Shown here: in pieces, positions 53,325 through 63,014 of the stretch
How the letters are laid out: the number at the start of each line of letters is the position of its first letter
Numbering within the stretch: position 1 is the first letter of the stretch
Assembly (NCBI RefSeq): GCF_943193095.1
Contig: NZ_CALPCV010000005.1
Coordinates: forward strand, 1 to 64,000
Reading direction: 5' to 3'
From: Parasutterella muris
Lineage (GTDB): Bacteria; Pseudomonadota; Gammaproteobacteria; Burkholderiales; Burkholderiaceae_F
DNA length: 64,000 bases
The notes under the pieces: generated by a model
The model's input: only the letters and a program-made list of their open reading frames with translations
The model's database searches: none
What the model was told of the DNA's origin: nothing
Made by a program: the position numbers and the translations under genes

Positions 53325-53625
53325 ATTTAAACTTCTCCAAAAAATAACGGCGATGTCCCAAAATCTCACGCGCCCTGCATATAACGAATTTGACTGCCCT
53401 GTGAGTCAAGACGAGCAGTCTATGTAAATTGTTAATGGAGTGTTTCAAAATGTCAATTAGTGTTTTACGTGCAGAATAACTTTCAGAAATTGTATGAAAA
53501 TAACAAATCAAGTAATTATTTGATTAATTGAAATAAAAAACAATTCCCTTCTCGACGGTAAAAAAGAAGCGGATAATCAAATCGTTTCTGCGTTGCACAA
53601 TAACCACAAAACAAAAGCCGATCAT
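53325..53625. promoter_or_regulatory. Divergent gap of csp and clpS
   Basis: About 300 AT-rich bases separate the two starts. It should contain both promoters and a csp leader; I did not find a convincing cold-box or a clear -35/-10 pair. Confidence 0.4.
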
Positions 53626-53934
53626 ATGAACAGTGATACTGAAAAAGAACAGGTCCGAGTCGTCTATGCGGAGCCGGAATTCCGCATGCCCTCCCTATGG
53701 AAAGTTTTTATTCTGAATGATGATGTCACGCCGATGGACTTTGTTGTCGAGGTCCTTGTCTCAATTTTCGGAAAGGAGCATGACGAGGCGCTGGAGCTGA
53801 TGTATGAAGCGCATAAAACCGGGCAGGCTCAGGTCGGTACTTATTCTAAAGACGTTGCTGAAACTAAAATCTTTGAAGTGACGGAGCTCGCTGAAGAAAA
53901 TGGTTATCCGCTTCGCATGAAAATGGAAAAATAA
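53626..53934 (+). CDS. clpS: ClpS N-degron adaptor
   Basis: ATG at 53626 gives 102 residues; an in-frame TTG at 53593 is less likely. The core has LWKVFILNDDVTPMDFVVEVL, with the ligand-binding Asp-Asp pair, and a MYEAHKTGQAQVGTYSKDVAE segment. ClpS binds proteins with N-degron residues and delivers them to ClpA. The clpA gene follows 12 bases later. Confidence 0.93.
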   Translation: MNSDTEKEQVRVVYAEPEFRMPSLWKVFILNDDVTPMDFVVEVLVSIFGKEHDEALELMYEAHKTGQAQVGTYSKDVAETKIFEVTELAEENGYPLRMKMEK

Positions 53935-53946
53935 AAACAGTTAAGC

Positions 53947-56124
53947 ATGGCTAAGTTTTCAAAAGATCTGACGCACGCTATCGGCGCCGCAGCTGACAGA
54001 GCAAGCGCCGACAAGGCGGAATTTATTTCGCTCGAATATTTGCTTTGGGCGCTTATTCAGGAGCCCGAGGTAAAAGACGCACTAAGAAAAGAGGGTTTGA
54101 GAGAGCGCCGGCTTGAAGCAGGACTCGATCGTTTTCTTCGGGATCAGACGGGCTTTAATCGTCTGGGCGAAAAAACCGATCCGAGACCGACGATTGGTGT
54201 CGAGAGAGTGATTAATCGGGCTGCGGACACATTGGTTAAAAGCAATTCGCTCAGACCGCTTAACTGTCTGGATGTTCTTGTCGCGATCGAAGAAGATGAA
54301 GATTCCGACGCGGCTTTCTTTCTGAAGCAGTTCGGCATCAGACCGAGTGAGCTGACGCAAACCGATGATCGGGAAATCTCGCAGGAGCAGCCCGAAGATG
54401 AAGGCGGAGCCGTGTATGCCCGCTGTGATATTTGGGCCGCCAATGACGCATTTGATCCGCTTGTCGGCCGACAGGAGGAAATCGATCGGCTGATTCTGGC
54501 ATTCTCCAGAAAAATAAAGAGCAGCGCTTTGATCGTGGGCGAACGCGGCGTCGGAAAGACGACGCTTGCTCAGGGCATTGCGCGCCTCATCGCGCAGGAT
54601 CTTATGCCCGACAGGCTGAAAGGGATGAAGTTCTGCGCGCTCAATTTCAGCGCTCTCAAGAGCGGATGCCTCTTCTATGGAGATTTAACTAAACGTTTTC
54701 GAGACTTTATCGACTCAGTCACGAGAGACAGCAGCGCTATCGTCTTTCTTGACGATATGCATAAGATTCTTAACGGCAGCAGTGCTGACGAGTTCGCTGA
54801 TTTGCTCGCGATGATGCTCGCGCACCCCAAAATTCATGTGCTTGGCGCTTCTACGCACCGCGGTCTGCGCACAGCGGAAAAAAATATCTCTTCCCTGATA
54901 TCGTATTTCCAAAAAATTGACTTGCGGGAGCTGTCGGCAGAAGATTCGCTCAAAATTCTCTCCCAAAAGAGAAAATACTTTGAATTATTCCATCACGTGA
55001 AATACAGCGACGAAATACTCTCGAAGATCGTCAAACTTTCGGAGTATGTCTCTAACGGAAAACTGCCCGATAAAGCCGTGGACATCATGGACGAGGCGGG
55101 CGCGATTCACTATCTGAGCAAAAGCGCGGATCCGCTGGTGACGACAGACGAAGTTGAACGAGTGATCGCTAAACTCGCGCGTATTCCTGAGCAGAAGGTC
55201 TCGGAAAGCGGCGGGGAGTCGCTTCGTAATCTGTCCGATAATCTGAAAAAAGTAATCTTCGGCCAGGACCATGCGATTGATGCGGTTGTGAATGCGATCA
55301 AACTCTCAAAGAGCGGTTTGGCTGATAAGGAAAAGCTGATCGGCTCCTTCCTTCTTGCCGGACCGACCGGCGTAGGTAAGACCGAATTGGCTAAGCAGGT
55401 CGCCAAGCAGATGGGGATGGAATTTATCCGTTTTGATATGAGCGAATATTCGGAAGAGTATTCAGTTTCCAAACTTCTTGGCTCCGCGCCCGGCTACGTG
55501 GGCTATCAGGAGGGAGGCCGGCTGACGGAAGCAGTCAGCCGCACGCCCCATGCGGTGCTCCTGCTCGACGAAATCGAGAAGGCACATCCGGCAATCTATA
55601 ACGTTCTGCTTCAGGTCATGGACTACGGGATGCTGACCGACTCAAGCGGCAAGACCGTGGATTTCAGAAATATCCTCCTGCTGATGACGACCAATGCGGG
55701 TGCAGCTGACTACGAAAAGCGAACCATCGGATTTGACAGCACTCAGGGCGCGGTCAACGGCGCTCGGGGCATCAGTGCCGCGTTTGCGCCTGAATTTAGA
55801 AACCGACTTGACGAAGTCCTGCACTTTAATCGTTTGGGTCGAGAACAGGTCGCGCTTGTGGCGGATAAACTCCTCAAGGAACTCAGCCGTCAGCTTGCGG
55901 AAAAGAATATTTCCATGACATACACCGAGGCGCTGAAAGCGCATCTTATCGCGCACGGTTTTGATCCGCTTCTCGGCGCCCGCCCGATGATTTCGTATAT
56001 TCAGCGCTCGATCAAGCGCGAGCTCGCCAATGAGATGCTCTTCGGACGCCTGCAGAAAAAAAACAGCGTCACGATTGACGCTGATGAAAAAGATCAAATT
56101 CGCTTTGTGTATGAACACGAATAA
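53947..56124 (+). CDS. clpA: ClpA unfoldase with an altered first ATPase domain
   Basis: The 725-residue product has an N-domain, D1 and D2. D2 is normal: Walker A GPTGVGKTEL, Walker B LLLDEIEKAHP, Arg finger EFRNRLDEV and an IGF loop for ClpP docking. D1 keeps Walker A (GERGVGKTTL) but its Walker B reads IVFLDDMHKI (Glu to Asp). The usual arginine-finger stretch ALARRFQKI reads SLISYFQKI, so both Arg are absent, and the pore loop KYRGD reads LFYGD. D1 hydrolysis is probably weak. The protein unfolds substrates for ClpP. Confidence 0.9.
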   Translation: MAKFSKDLTHAIGAAADRASADKAEFISLEYLLWALIQEPEVKDALRKEGLRERRLEAGLDRFLRDQTGFNRLGEKTDPRPTIGVERVINRAADTLVKSNSLRPLNCLDVLVAIEEDEDSDAAFFLKQFGIRPSELTQTDDREISQEQPEDEGGAVYARCDIWAANDAFDPLVGRQEEIDRLILAFSRKIKSSALIVGERGVGKTTLAQGIARLIAQDLMPDRLKGMKFCALNFSALKSGCLFYGDLTKRFRDFIDSVTRDSSAIVFLDDMHKILNGSSADEFADLLAMMLAHPKIHVLGASTHRGLRTAEKNISSLISYFQKIDLRELSAEDSLKILSQKRKYFELFHHVKYSDEILSKIVKLSEYVSNGKLPDKAVDIMDEAGAIHYLSKSADPLVTTDEVERVIAKLARIPEQKVSESGGESLRNLSDNLKKVIFGQDHAIDAVVNAIKLSKSGLADKEKLIGSFLLAGPTGVGKTELAKQVAKQMGMEFIRFDMSEYSEEYSVSKLLGSAPGYVGYQEGGRLTEAVSRTPHAVLLLDEIEKAHPAIYNVLLQVMDYGMLTDSSGKTVDFRNILLLMTTNAGAADYEKRTIGFDSTQGAVNGARGISAAFAPEFRNRLDEVLHFNRLGREQVALVADKLLKELSRQLAEKNISMTYTEALKAHLIAHGFDPLLGARPMISYIQRSIKRELANEMLFGRLQKKNSVTIDADEKDQIRFVYEHE

Positions 56125-56131
56125 GCGCGGC

Positions 56132-56578
56132 TTAGGATCGGCCTGAAGAGCCGAAGCCGCTGCTTCCGCGTTCACTCGCCTGGAATTCTTCTACGATTTC
56201 AAATTCAGGCTGAAGCACCGGAACGATAACCAGCTGCGCGATGCGTTCCATCGGCTCAATGGTGTACGGTTTATCAGAGCGGTTCCAGCAGGAAACCATC
56301 AGTTCGCCCTGATAATCCGAATCAATCAGTCCGACCAAGTTGCCGAGCACGATTCCGTGTTTGTGGCCAAGACCGGAGCGGGGAAGAAGCATTGCTGCGT
56401 AAGACGGATCGTTTAAGAAGAGCGCAAAGCCGGTTTTAATCAGCTCGCACTTTCCGCTTTCAATCGTCAGCGGCTCGTCAATGGCGGCTCTGAGATCCAA
56501 GCCGGCGGAGCCCGCAGATGCGTATGAGGGCATATTGCCGCTGATGCGTTTATCTAGAATTTTGATTTGTGCTTTCAT
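56132..56578 (-). CDS. dut: dUTP diphosphatase
   Basis: ATG at 56578 gives 148 residues in five dUTPase motifs: GSAGLDLRA, PRSGLGHKHGI, GLIDSDYQGEL, RIAQLVIVPV and the flexible C-terminal ERGSSGFGSSGR. It hydrolyses dUTP to dUMP to keep uracil out of DNA. The start overlaps the end of coaBC by 29 bases, the usual coaBC-dut pair. Confidence 0.95.
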   Translation of the reverse strand: MKAQIKILDKRISGNMPSYASAGSAGLDLRAAIDEPLTIESGKCELIKTGFALFLNDPSYAAMLLPRSGLGHKHGIVLGNLVGLIDSDYQGELMVSCWNRSDKPYTIEPMERIAQLVIVPVLQPEFEIVEEFQASERGSSGFGSSGRS

Positions 56579-57773
56579 GCGTTTTTTGAGAAAGAATGTT
56601 GGATGCCTCAAGAATAATGCGCTGAGCAAGTTCTTCCTTGCTCATTTCTTCAAGCGCTTCGGCGCCTGCCTTGGTGATGAAATAAGCCCGGTTGCTGTCC
56701 TGTCCGATTGCTGAGGAGTGATTGGCGACAATGAGATCGGCGCCTTTTTTCTGAAGCTTTTTCATGCCGTTTTCGACGAGATCCTCGGATTCGGCGGCAA
56801 AGCCGACGCAGACTCGACATAAACCGCTTTTGGCAGTTTCCTGCAGAATGTCCGGATTTTTAACGAGCGTTAGTGTGAGCGTCTCAGTGCTGTCCTCTTT
56901 TTTGATTTTTTTCGCAGAAGGATTTTCGACGCGGAAATCACATACTGCGGCAACCGAAATAAAAATATCCGGATGCTGATGCGCGGCTTCCTGAAGGACG
57001 GCGCTCTTCATATCCTGAGCGCCTGTCACACTGATGAGCCGCACGCCGTGCGGTATCCGGGCGGAAACTGCACCGGAGACGAGCGTGACTTCCGCACCCG
57101 CGTTGCGGGCCGCCTTAGCAATGGCGGCCGCCTGCTTGCCTGAGGAAAGGTTAGTAATTCCGCGCACCGGATCAATCGCTTCAAATGTCGGACCGCCCGT
57201 TATGAGAACACGTTTGCCTTCAAGAACTTTGGGCGTAAAAACCGCTTCAATGTCTTCAAGAAGGTGCTGAGGCTCGCTCATTCTGCCGCTGCCGTTCTCT
57301 CCGCAGGCGAGTTCTCCACTATCCGGCCCGCTGAAAAAAACTCCGTCACACTGAAGCTGACATACATTTCTCTGTGTTACGACGTTATTCCACATCCGGA
57401 CATTCATCGCCGGCGCGATAAGAAGTGGGCAGGCGCGCGCGAGAATTGTCGTACTGACCAAGTCGTCGGCAATGCCGCAGGCGGTTTTGGCGATGATATT
57501 GGCGGTCGCGGGTGCGATCACCATTAAGTCGCATCCGTCACGAAGTGCAATATGCGCAAGCGGTACCGACGGATTGAACTGATCGGTTTCGACCGGATGG
57601 CCGCTGAGCGCTTCAAAGGTGGTTTTTCCAACGAACTGCTCGGCGACCTTGGTCATCATGACCCGAACTTCAGCACCGGACTTCACAAGAAGACGGACGA
57701 GCTCACAGGCTTTGTAAGCGGCAATTCCGCCGCTGACGCCCAGCAGGATCCGTTTGTTTTTTAAGACGGACAT
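56550..57773 (-). CDS. coaBC: Bifunctional CoaBC (phosphopantothenoylcysteine synthetase/decarboxylase)
   Basis: The 407-residue product has an N-terminal flavin decarboxylase domain (GVSGGIAAYKACEL, a histidine in VPLAHIALRDG, and APAMNVRMW). The C-terminal synthetase domain has ITGGPTFEAIDPVRGITNLSSGK, AVCDFR and a KIKK region. It makes 4'-phosphopantetheine from phosphopantothenate, cysteine and CTP in coenzyme A synthesis. It lies between lspA and dut on the minus strand. Confidence 0.93.
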   Translation of the reverse strand: MSVLKNKRILLGVSGGIAAYKACELVRLLVKSGAEVRVMMTKVAEQFVGKTTFEALSGHPVETDQFNPSVPLAHIALRDGCDLMVIAPATANIIAKTACGIADDLVSTTILARACPLLIAPAMNVRMWNNVVTQRNVCQLQCDGVFFSGPDSGELACGENGSGRMSEPQHLLEDIEAVFTPKVLEGKRVLITGGPTFEAIDPVRGITNLSSGKQAAAIAKAARNAGAEVTLVSGAVSARIPHGVRLISVTGAQDMKSAVLQEAAHQHPDIFISVAAVCDFRVENPSAKKIKKEDSTETLTLTLVKNPDILQETAKSGLCRVCVGFAAESEDLVENGMKKLQKKGADLIVANHSSAIGQDSNRAYFITKAGAEALEEMSKEELAQRIILEASNILSQKTHESTNQNSR

Positions 57774-57790
57774 GTTATTCCTTTTAAGTG

Positions 57791-58294
57791 CTATTTCTTA
57801 GAAAAGAAAAATTCCACAAGGACAACAATAAAGGCTCCGACACAGATGCAGATGTCGGCGACATTAAACGCAGGCCAATGGTAGCCCGCGAGGTGGAAAT
57901 CAAGAAAGTCAACGACGACTCCGATCGTGAGTCGGTCGTAGGCATTCGCAAGCGCGCCGGACATAACAAGCGAGAGTCCGAGGCAAAGCAGTTTTTCTTG
58001 GCTTTTTCTTGCGATCAGAATACAAATAACAAAGCTGACGACGAGTGCGAGTCCGGCAAAAAGGGGTTTCTGCCAGCCGCCCGCGTCTGCAAGGAAAGAG
58101 AATGCCGCGCCGCTGTTGTAGGCAACGACAAGATTAAAGAAATCAGTGATTTTGCGGCTGTCGCCGACAATCATCTGATGCTGGACCCAATCCTTTGTCC
58201 ACTGATCAAGTCCGAACAGAAGCGCTGCAAAAACCAGCCAGCCCAAAAGGGCCGGCCAGTTCCAGCCGCTGTTGATAGCGGTATTTTTTTTCAT
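57791..58294 (-). CDS. lspA: Prolipoprotein signal peptidase
   Basis: The 167-residue product has four membrane helices. The two catalytic aspartates are in ANAYDRLTIGVVVDFLDF and FNVADICICVG. It cleaves lipoprotein signals just before the lipidated cysteine. Several lipoproteins in this window (COG3014, YcfL, LpoB, NosL-like) are its likely substrates. Its ATG overlaps the ileS stop region by one base, the standard ileS-lspA pair. Confidence 0.93.
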   Translation of the reverse strand: MKKNTAINSGWNWPALLGWLVFAALLFGLDQWTKDWVQHQMIVGDSRKITDFFNLVVAYNSGAAFSFLADAGGWQKPLFAGLALVVSFVICILIARKSQEKLLCLGLSLVMSGALANAYDRLTIGVVVDFLDFHLAGYHWPAFNVADICICVGAFIVVLVEFFFSKK

Positions 58295-61161
58295 CAGGCG
58301 AAACGTCTGGTTTCAGGAGTTCCGAAAAGATTTCCGATGCAGCGGCAGCAGAGAGTCGGATAGTTCTTGTCACAACCAACGTCTTCCTTGTACTGCCAGC
58401 ATCTTTCGCATTTCGGCGCGGAGCTCGGTTTGACCGTGATTTCGCGTTTGTCGCTGACACCGTCAAGTGTTGCCTTGCTGGTGATCATGACAAAGGAAAG
58501 CTCATCGCCAAGCTGAGAAATGACATCGTATTCGGGCTGAGGAAGCTTCATAGAGACTTCGCCCTGCAGTGAGGAGCCAAGCTGACCCTTTTCACGCAGT
58601 CTTTCCAGTTCAACCTGAACGTCAGAGCGCACCGCTCGAATCAAAGCCCACTTGTTGAGAAGCTCGGCGCTTTCTTTAACGTGCGGCAGATCGGTGAATT
58701 TCTCAATGAAAATCGAGCCCTTATTGTTCGGGTTGAAGCAGGCATAGGCTTCTTCCGCGGTAAAGGACAGCACCGGAGCGAGAAGCTTCAGAAGCGTATC
58801 AGTGATGTACCAAAGACCGGTCTGTGCACTGCGGCGAGCTTGTCCGTTGGCTCCGGTCGTGTAGAGACGGTCTTTAAGAATATCAAGATAGAATCCGCCT
58901 AAGTCATCACTCGCAAAAAGCAGAAGCGCTGAGCAAGCGGTATGGAACTCATACTTCGAATAACGTTCGCGGATTTCCTGCTGAAGCTGCTGCATGCGCG
59001 CAATTGCCCAGCGGTCAATTTCAACCATGTCTTCAATTGCGACCGCATCCTTGTTAATGTCAAAGTCGGAGACGTTGGCAAGCAGGAAGCGGATGGTGTT
59101 GCGGAATCTTCTGTAGCCCTCTACGGTGCCTTTGAGAATTCTTTCGCCAAGACCGATTTCAGCGGTGTAGTCGGAGAGACCAACCCAAAGACGAAGAATT
59201 TCAGCGCCGTAACGGTCAGAGATTTCAGACGGTGCAATGACGTTACCGAGAGACTTGCTCATCTTTCGGCCTTGCTCGTCAACTGTAAAGCCGTGTGTCA
59301 GAAGCGCCTGATACGGAGGTCTGCCGTCGATGGCGGAGCCGGTGAGCAGAGAAGAGTGGAACCAGCCGCGGTGCTGGTCGCTGCCTTCAAGATAGAGATC
59401 TGCCGGGTAGGTCAGCTTGTCGGCATGCGAGCCGCGCATAACGGTGACGTGCGTTGTGCCGGAGTCAAACCAAACGTCCAGAATGTCACTGGATTTTTCG
59501 TATTTATCCGTGTCTTTGTCGATCAGATCTTCGACTTTGACGCGTGTCCATGCCTCGATGCCGTCTTTTTCAACCATATCAGCAACTTTGCGCAGGATAG
59601 CGAGTGTATCCGGATGCAGCTTGCCCGTCTCTTTATTGATCAGGAAAGGCAGCGGCACGCCCCAGTTTCTCTGTCTGGAAATACACCAGTCGGGACGATT
59701 GGCGATCATGTTGTGCAGTCTGGCTTCGCCCCATGCAGGAATAAACTCGGTACGGTCAACCCCTTCAAGCGCGGTTTTACGCAGAGGATCTGCAGGAGCG
59801 TCAGCGCTGAAGACTCCTTTGGTGTCCGCATTGGGTTCATCCATGCGGATAAACCACTGGTTGGTGGCACGGTAAATCAGCGGTGTCTTATGACGCCAGC
59901 AGTTCATGTAGCTGTGCACCATGCTGCCGCGGGAGAGCAGGTTGCCGGTAATCTGGAGCGTGTCCAGGATCTTGTCTTTGGCTTTCCAAATGTTCAGTCC
60001 GCCAAAGAGCGGCAGAGACTCGCTGTAGCTGCCGTTGCCCATCACAGGGTTCAGGATGTCGCCATTAGTGATTCCGTTTGCCTTGCAGGAGACAAAGTCA
60101 TCCACACCGTATGCAGGCGCAGAGTGAACGATACCGGTACCGGCAGTGGCGTCGACGTAATCGGCGAGGAATACCGGAGAGAAGCGGTCGTAGAAGGGGT
60201 CCATCTCGCAAAGCGGATGTTTAAAGCGCAGTCCCTGGAACTCGCTGCCTTTGGCTTTAGCGACCGGTTTGCCTTCGAGGCCGAAACGCTTCAGGGATTC
60301 TTCGTACAAAGATTCCGCCAGAACGAACATGCGGTTGGGCGTATCAACAAGAACGTAATCCAGTTCGGGATTCATGTTGAGCGCTTGGTTGGCAGGGATT
60401 GTCCACGGAGTGGTTGTCCAAATCACAGCGGCGACAGGCTTATCGCATTTGTAATTAAAGATCTGTTCCAGACGAGGTTTGTCTTCCGCGGAAATCGGGA
60501 ACGCAGTATCCAGTGTCGGAGAAGACTTGTCCGCATATTCGACTTCAGCTTCCGCAAGCGCGCTCTGGCAGTCAAAACACCAGTTCACGGGCTTGAGGCC
60601 GCGGTAAACAAAGCCTTTTTCAAGGATGACGCCAAGCGCACGGATTTCTTCGGCTTCGGTTTCAGGGCGCATCGTCAGATACGGATCGCTCCAGTCACCG
60701 AGCACGCCGAGACGCTGGAACCCAGCCATCTGGTTTTTGATCTGCTCTTTGGCGTATTCACGGCATTTCTGCATGACTTCTTCTTTAGGAAGATTCTTGC
60801 CAAATTTTTTCTCAATCTGAATTTCAATCGGCATTCCGTGGCAGTCCCAGCCCGGAACGTAAGGTGCGTCAAAGCCTTCAAGCGTCTTTGTCTTGAGAAT
60901 GATGTCCTTCAGAATTTTGTTGACAGCGTGGCCGACATGAATGTTTCCGTTGGCATACGGAGGGCCGTCATGCAGCAGGAAGCGCTTTTCGCCTTTTCTG
61001 GCTGCGCGAATTTTCCCGTACACGTCTTTTTCCAGCCAATCCTTAATCCAGCCGGGTTCACGGGCAGGCAGATTGCCTCTCATGGGAAAGGGTGTATCAG
61101 GAAGATTCAGCGGATATTTTTTAGCGGCTTCCTTAGCCGCGGCGTCATTTTTTTTACTCAT
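58294..61161 (-). CDS. ileS: Isoleucyl-tRNA synthetase
   Basis: The 955-residue product has class I HIGH (YANGNIHVGHAVNKI) and KMSKS (GRKMSKSLGN). It also has the editing-domain VIWTTTPWTIPAN and a C-terminal zinc finger (CERCWQYKEDVGC and CCRC). It charges tRNA-Ile and edits Val-tRNA. It lies between ribF and lspA, as in many Proteobacteria, and overlaps lspA by one base. Confidence 0.95.
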   Translation of the reverse strand: MSKKNDAAAKEAAKKYPLNLPDTPFPMRGNLPAREPGWIKDWLEKDVYGKIRAARKGEKRFLLHDGPPYANGNIHVGHAVNKILKDIILKTKTLEGFDAPYVPGWDCHGMPIEIQIEKKFGKNLPKEEVMQKCREYAKEQIKNQMAGFQRLGVLGDWSDPYLTMRPETEAEEIRALGVILEKGFVYRGLKPVNWCFDCQSALAEAEVEYADKSSPTLDTAFPISAEDKPRLEQIFNYKCDKPVAAVIWTTTPWTIPANQALNMNPELDYVLVDTPNRMFVLAESLYEESLKRFGLEGKPVAKAKGSEFQGLRFKHPLCEMDPFYDRFSPVFLADYVDATAGTGIVHSAPAYGVDDFVSCKANGITNGDILNPVMGNGSYSESLPLFGGLNIWKAKDKILDTLQITGNLLSRGSMVHSYMNCWRHKTPLIYRATNQWFIRMDEPNADTKGVFSADAPADPLRKTALEGVDRTEFIPAWGEARLHNMIANRPDWCISRQRNWGVPLPFLINKETGKLHPDTLAILRKVADMVEKDGIEAWTRVKVEDLIDKDTDKYEKSSDILDVWFDSGTTHVTVMRGSHADKLTYPADLYLEGSDQHRGWFHSSLLTGSAIDGRPPYQALLTHGFTVDEQGRKMSKSLGNVIAPSEISDRYGAEILRLWVGLSDYTAEIGLGERILKGTVEGYRRFRNTIRFLLANVSDFDINKDAVAIEDMVEIDRWAIARMQQLQQEIRERYSKYEFHTACSALLLFASDDLGGFYLDILKDRLYTTGANGQARRSAQTGLWYITDTLLKLLAPVLSFTAEEAYACFNPNNKGSIFIEKFTDLPHVKESAELLNKWALIRAVRSDVQVELERLREKGQLGSSLQGEVSMKLPQPEYDVISQLGDELSFVMITSKATLDGVSDKREITVKPSSAPKCERCWQYKEDVGCDKNYPTLCCRCIGNLFGTPETRRFA

Positions 61162-61194
61162 CTTTATTCCTTGGCCCCCTCGGGCTCTTCAAGG

Positions 61195-62142
61195 TTAAAC
61201 GGATAATCCTAAGATTTGTTTTGCTTTGCGCTGGTCTTCTTCGATCGCAGCTCTCAGCTCTTCAAGGGAATTGAATTTCTTCTCTTCCCGAATCTTTGCA
61301 AAAAATTCCACTTTGAGAACCTGGTCATAAAGGTCTCCGTGGTAGTTAAACAAGTGTGTTTCCAGCAGATACTCTCCGTGATCGGTGACGGTGGGACGTC
61401 TGCCGACACAGGCGACGCCTTCAATCGGTCTCGGCCCGATGCCGTGAACTTTGACGGCGTATACGCCTTCGATCGCGGGTTTCGATTTGGAGTAAGGCGG
61501 CAAAATGCGCTGATTCATTGTCGGAAAGCCGATCGTTCTGCCGATTTCCTTGCCGTGAAGCACGCGGCCGCTGATCATATAAGGGCGGCCGAGCATGTAG
61601 TTGGCAGACGGGATGTCGCCTTCAGCCAAAGCGTGCCGAATTCGAGAGCTCGAGATCGGCGCGACAGAGTGATAAAGCATCGGCATCGGATGAACTTCGA
61701 AATGAAATTCCTTCCCTAAGCTTTCCAGCAGTTTGATATCTCCGGCTCGTTTGGCGCCGAAGCGGAAATTCTCACCGACAGTAACCCAGCGGGCGTGCAG
61801 TCCGTCGACAAGAATCTCACGGACGAATTCATAAGGCGAAAGCGAAGCAAGATGCGGTTCGAACTTAAGAATGTAAACGCGTTCGATGCCGCAGGCCTGG
61901 ATAGCTTCCACCTTGTCATGAAGACTCAGGATGCGGCGCGGAGCGTCGTCGGGGTTAAAGTATTCTCTCGGATGAGGCTCAAAGGTCAGAACGGCCGGAC
62001 AAAGCAGACGAGCACGAGCCGCATCTACCACTTCGTGAAGAAGCGCTTGGTGGCCGCGGTGCACACCGTCAAAATTGCCGATCGCTAAAGCGCAGTCAAG
62101 CCGATCTTCCGGCTTAGGCAGCCCTCTAAAAACTTTTTTCAT
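61195..62142 (-). CDS. ribF: Bifunctional riboflavin kinase/FAD synthetase
   Basis: ATG at 62142 follows GGAGG and gives 315 residues. A longer frame upstream lacks a ribosome site. The N-terminal FAD synthetase domain has IGNFDGVHRGHQALL and ISSSRIRHAL. The C-terminal kinase domain has GRVLHGKEIGRTIGFPTMN and GVYAVKVHG. It converts riboflavin to FMN and FAD. It precedes ileS with 33 bases between. Confidence 0.93.
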   Translation of the reverse strand: MKKVFRGLPKPEDRLDCALAIGNFDGVHRGHQALLHEVVDAARARLLCPAVLTFEPHPREYFNPDDAPRRILSLHDKVEAIQACGIERVYILKFEPHLASLSPYEFVREILVDGLHARWVTVGENFRFGAKRAGDIKLLESLGKEFHFEVHPMPMLYHSVAPISSSRIRHALAEGDIPSANYMLGRPYMISGRVLHGKEIGRTIGFPTMNQRILPPYSKSKPAIEGVYAVKVHGIGPRPIEGVACVGRRPTVTDHGEYLLETHLFNYHGDLYDQVLKVEFFAKIREEKKFNSLEELRAAIEEDQRKAKQILGLSV

Positions 62143-62334
62143 CCAAACCTCCGGGTGCGCGCTGCTGAGACAGGCGCACACCGCCCTTTAATGCACACAA
62201 AAGAACAATTATAAAAGAGGCTGAGATCGCTTTGAAAAAACAGCAAAATAAACTTGAAGCGTCAGTAGCGGAAAGTGAGTGAAAATGCTTATGAACGTGG
62301 CACAATCTCACTGTTTTACTCTTGGTGCGTAGCG

Positions 62335-62988
62335 ATGAAAAAAAATATAGTTGTCCTTATTTCGGGAAGGGGCAGTAATTTCAAGTCTGTATATGAAGCG
62401 AGCGTTCGTGAGAACTGGGCTGAAAAATACGGTTTATATATCAGCGGCGTGATTTCCAACCGCGCTGATGCCAAAGGACTTGAATACGCGGCCTCCGTCG
62501 GCATTCCTTCCAAAGTGGTTGATCACAAGGGCTATGAAAGCCGAGGCGCTTTTGAAAAGGATCTCGCAGACGCCTGCGACGAGTTCGGCGCTGATCTGAT
62601 CGTGCTTGCCGGCTTTATGCGCGTATTGACCCCGTACTTTGTAGATCGCTTCAGCGGCAGAATTCTTAACATTCATCCGGCGCTTCTTCCGCTTTTTACC
62701 GGACTTCATACCCACGAAAGGGCACTTCAGGCCGGCGTGCGCGTTCACGGTGTTACTGTTCACTTTGTATCGGCCGAACTGGACGGCGGACCGATTGTCG
62801 GTCAGGCCGCGGTACCGGTTTTGGCAAATGACACGCCTGAAATATTAGCCGCCCGCGTACTGGTGCAGGAGCATGTTCTTTATCCGCGAGCCGTGCGCCT
62901 TGTTGCGAGCGGCCGCGTGAAATTGGATGGAAATAAAGTGCTGATGGACGAAGAGGCGAGCAGAGAGCTTGCTATTTTGGCGCAGTAA
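62335..62988 (+). CDS. purN: Phosphoribosylglycinamide formyltransferase
   Basis: ATG at 62335 gives the family start MKKNIVVLISGRGSNFKS and 217 residues. Catalytic Asn and His are in LNIHPALLPLF, and Asp in SAELDGGPIVGQ. It transfers formyl from 10-formyl-THF to GAR in purine synthesis. The upstream in-frame ATG at 62275 has no family support. It is divergent to ribF and upstream of rsmB by 26 bases. Confidence 0.94.
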   Translation: MKKNIVVLISGRGSNFKSVYEASVRENWAEKYGLYISGVISNRADAKGLEYAASVGIPSKVVDHKGYESRGAFEKDLADACDEFGADLIVLAGFMRVLTPYFVDRFSGRILNIHPALLPLFTGLHTHERALQAGVRVHGVTVHFVSAELDGGPIVGQAAVPVLANDTPEILAARVLVQEHVLYPRAVRLVASGRVKLDGNKVLMDEEASRELAILAQ

Positions 62989-63014
62989 GACGTGTCCGTC
63001 GCATAGGAGCAGAA

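Noticed and set aside
58942..61206. A 754-residue open frame antisense to ileS
   Set aside because: ileS is unmistakable on the other strand; this is a shadow frame.
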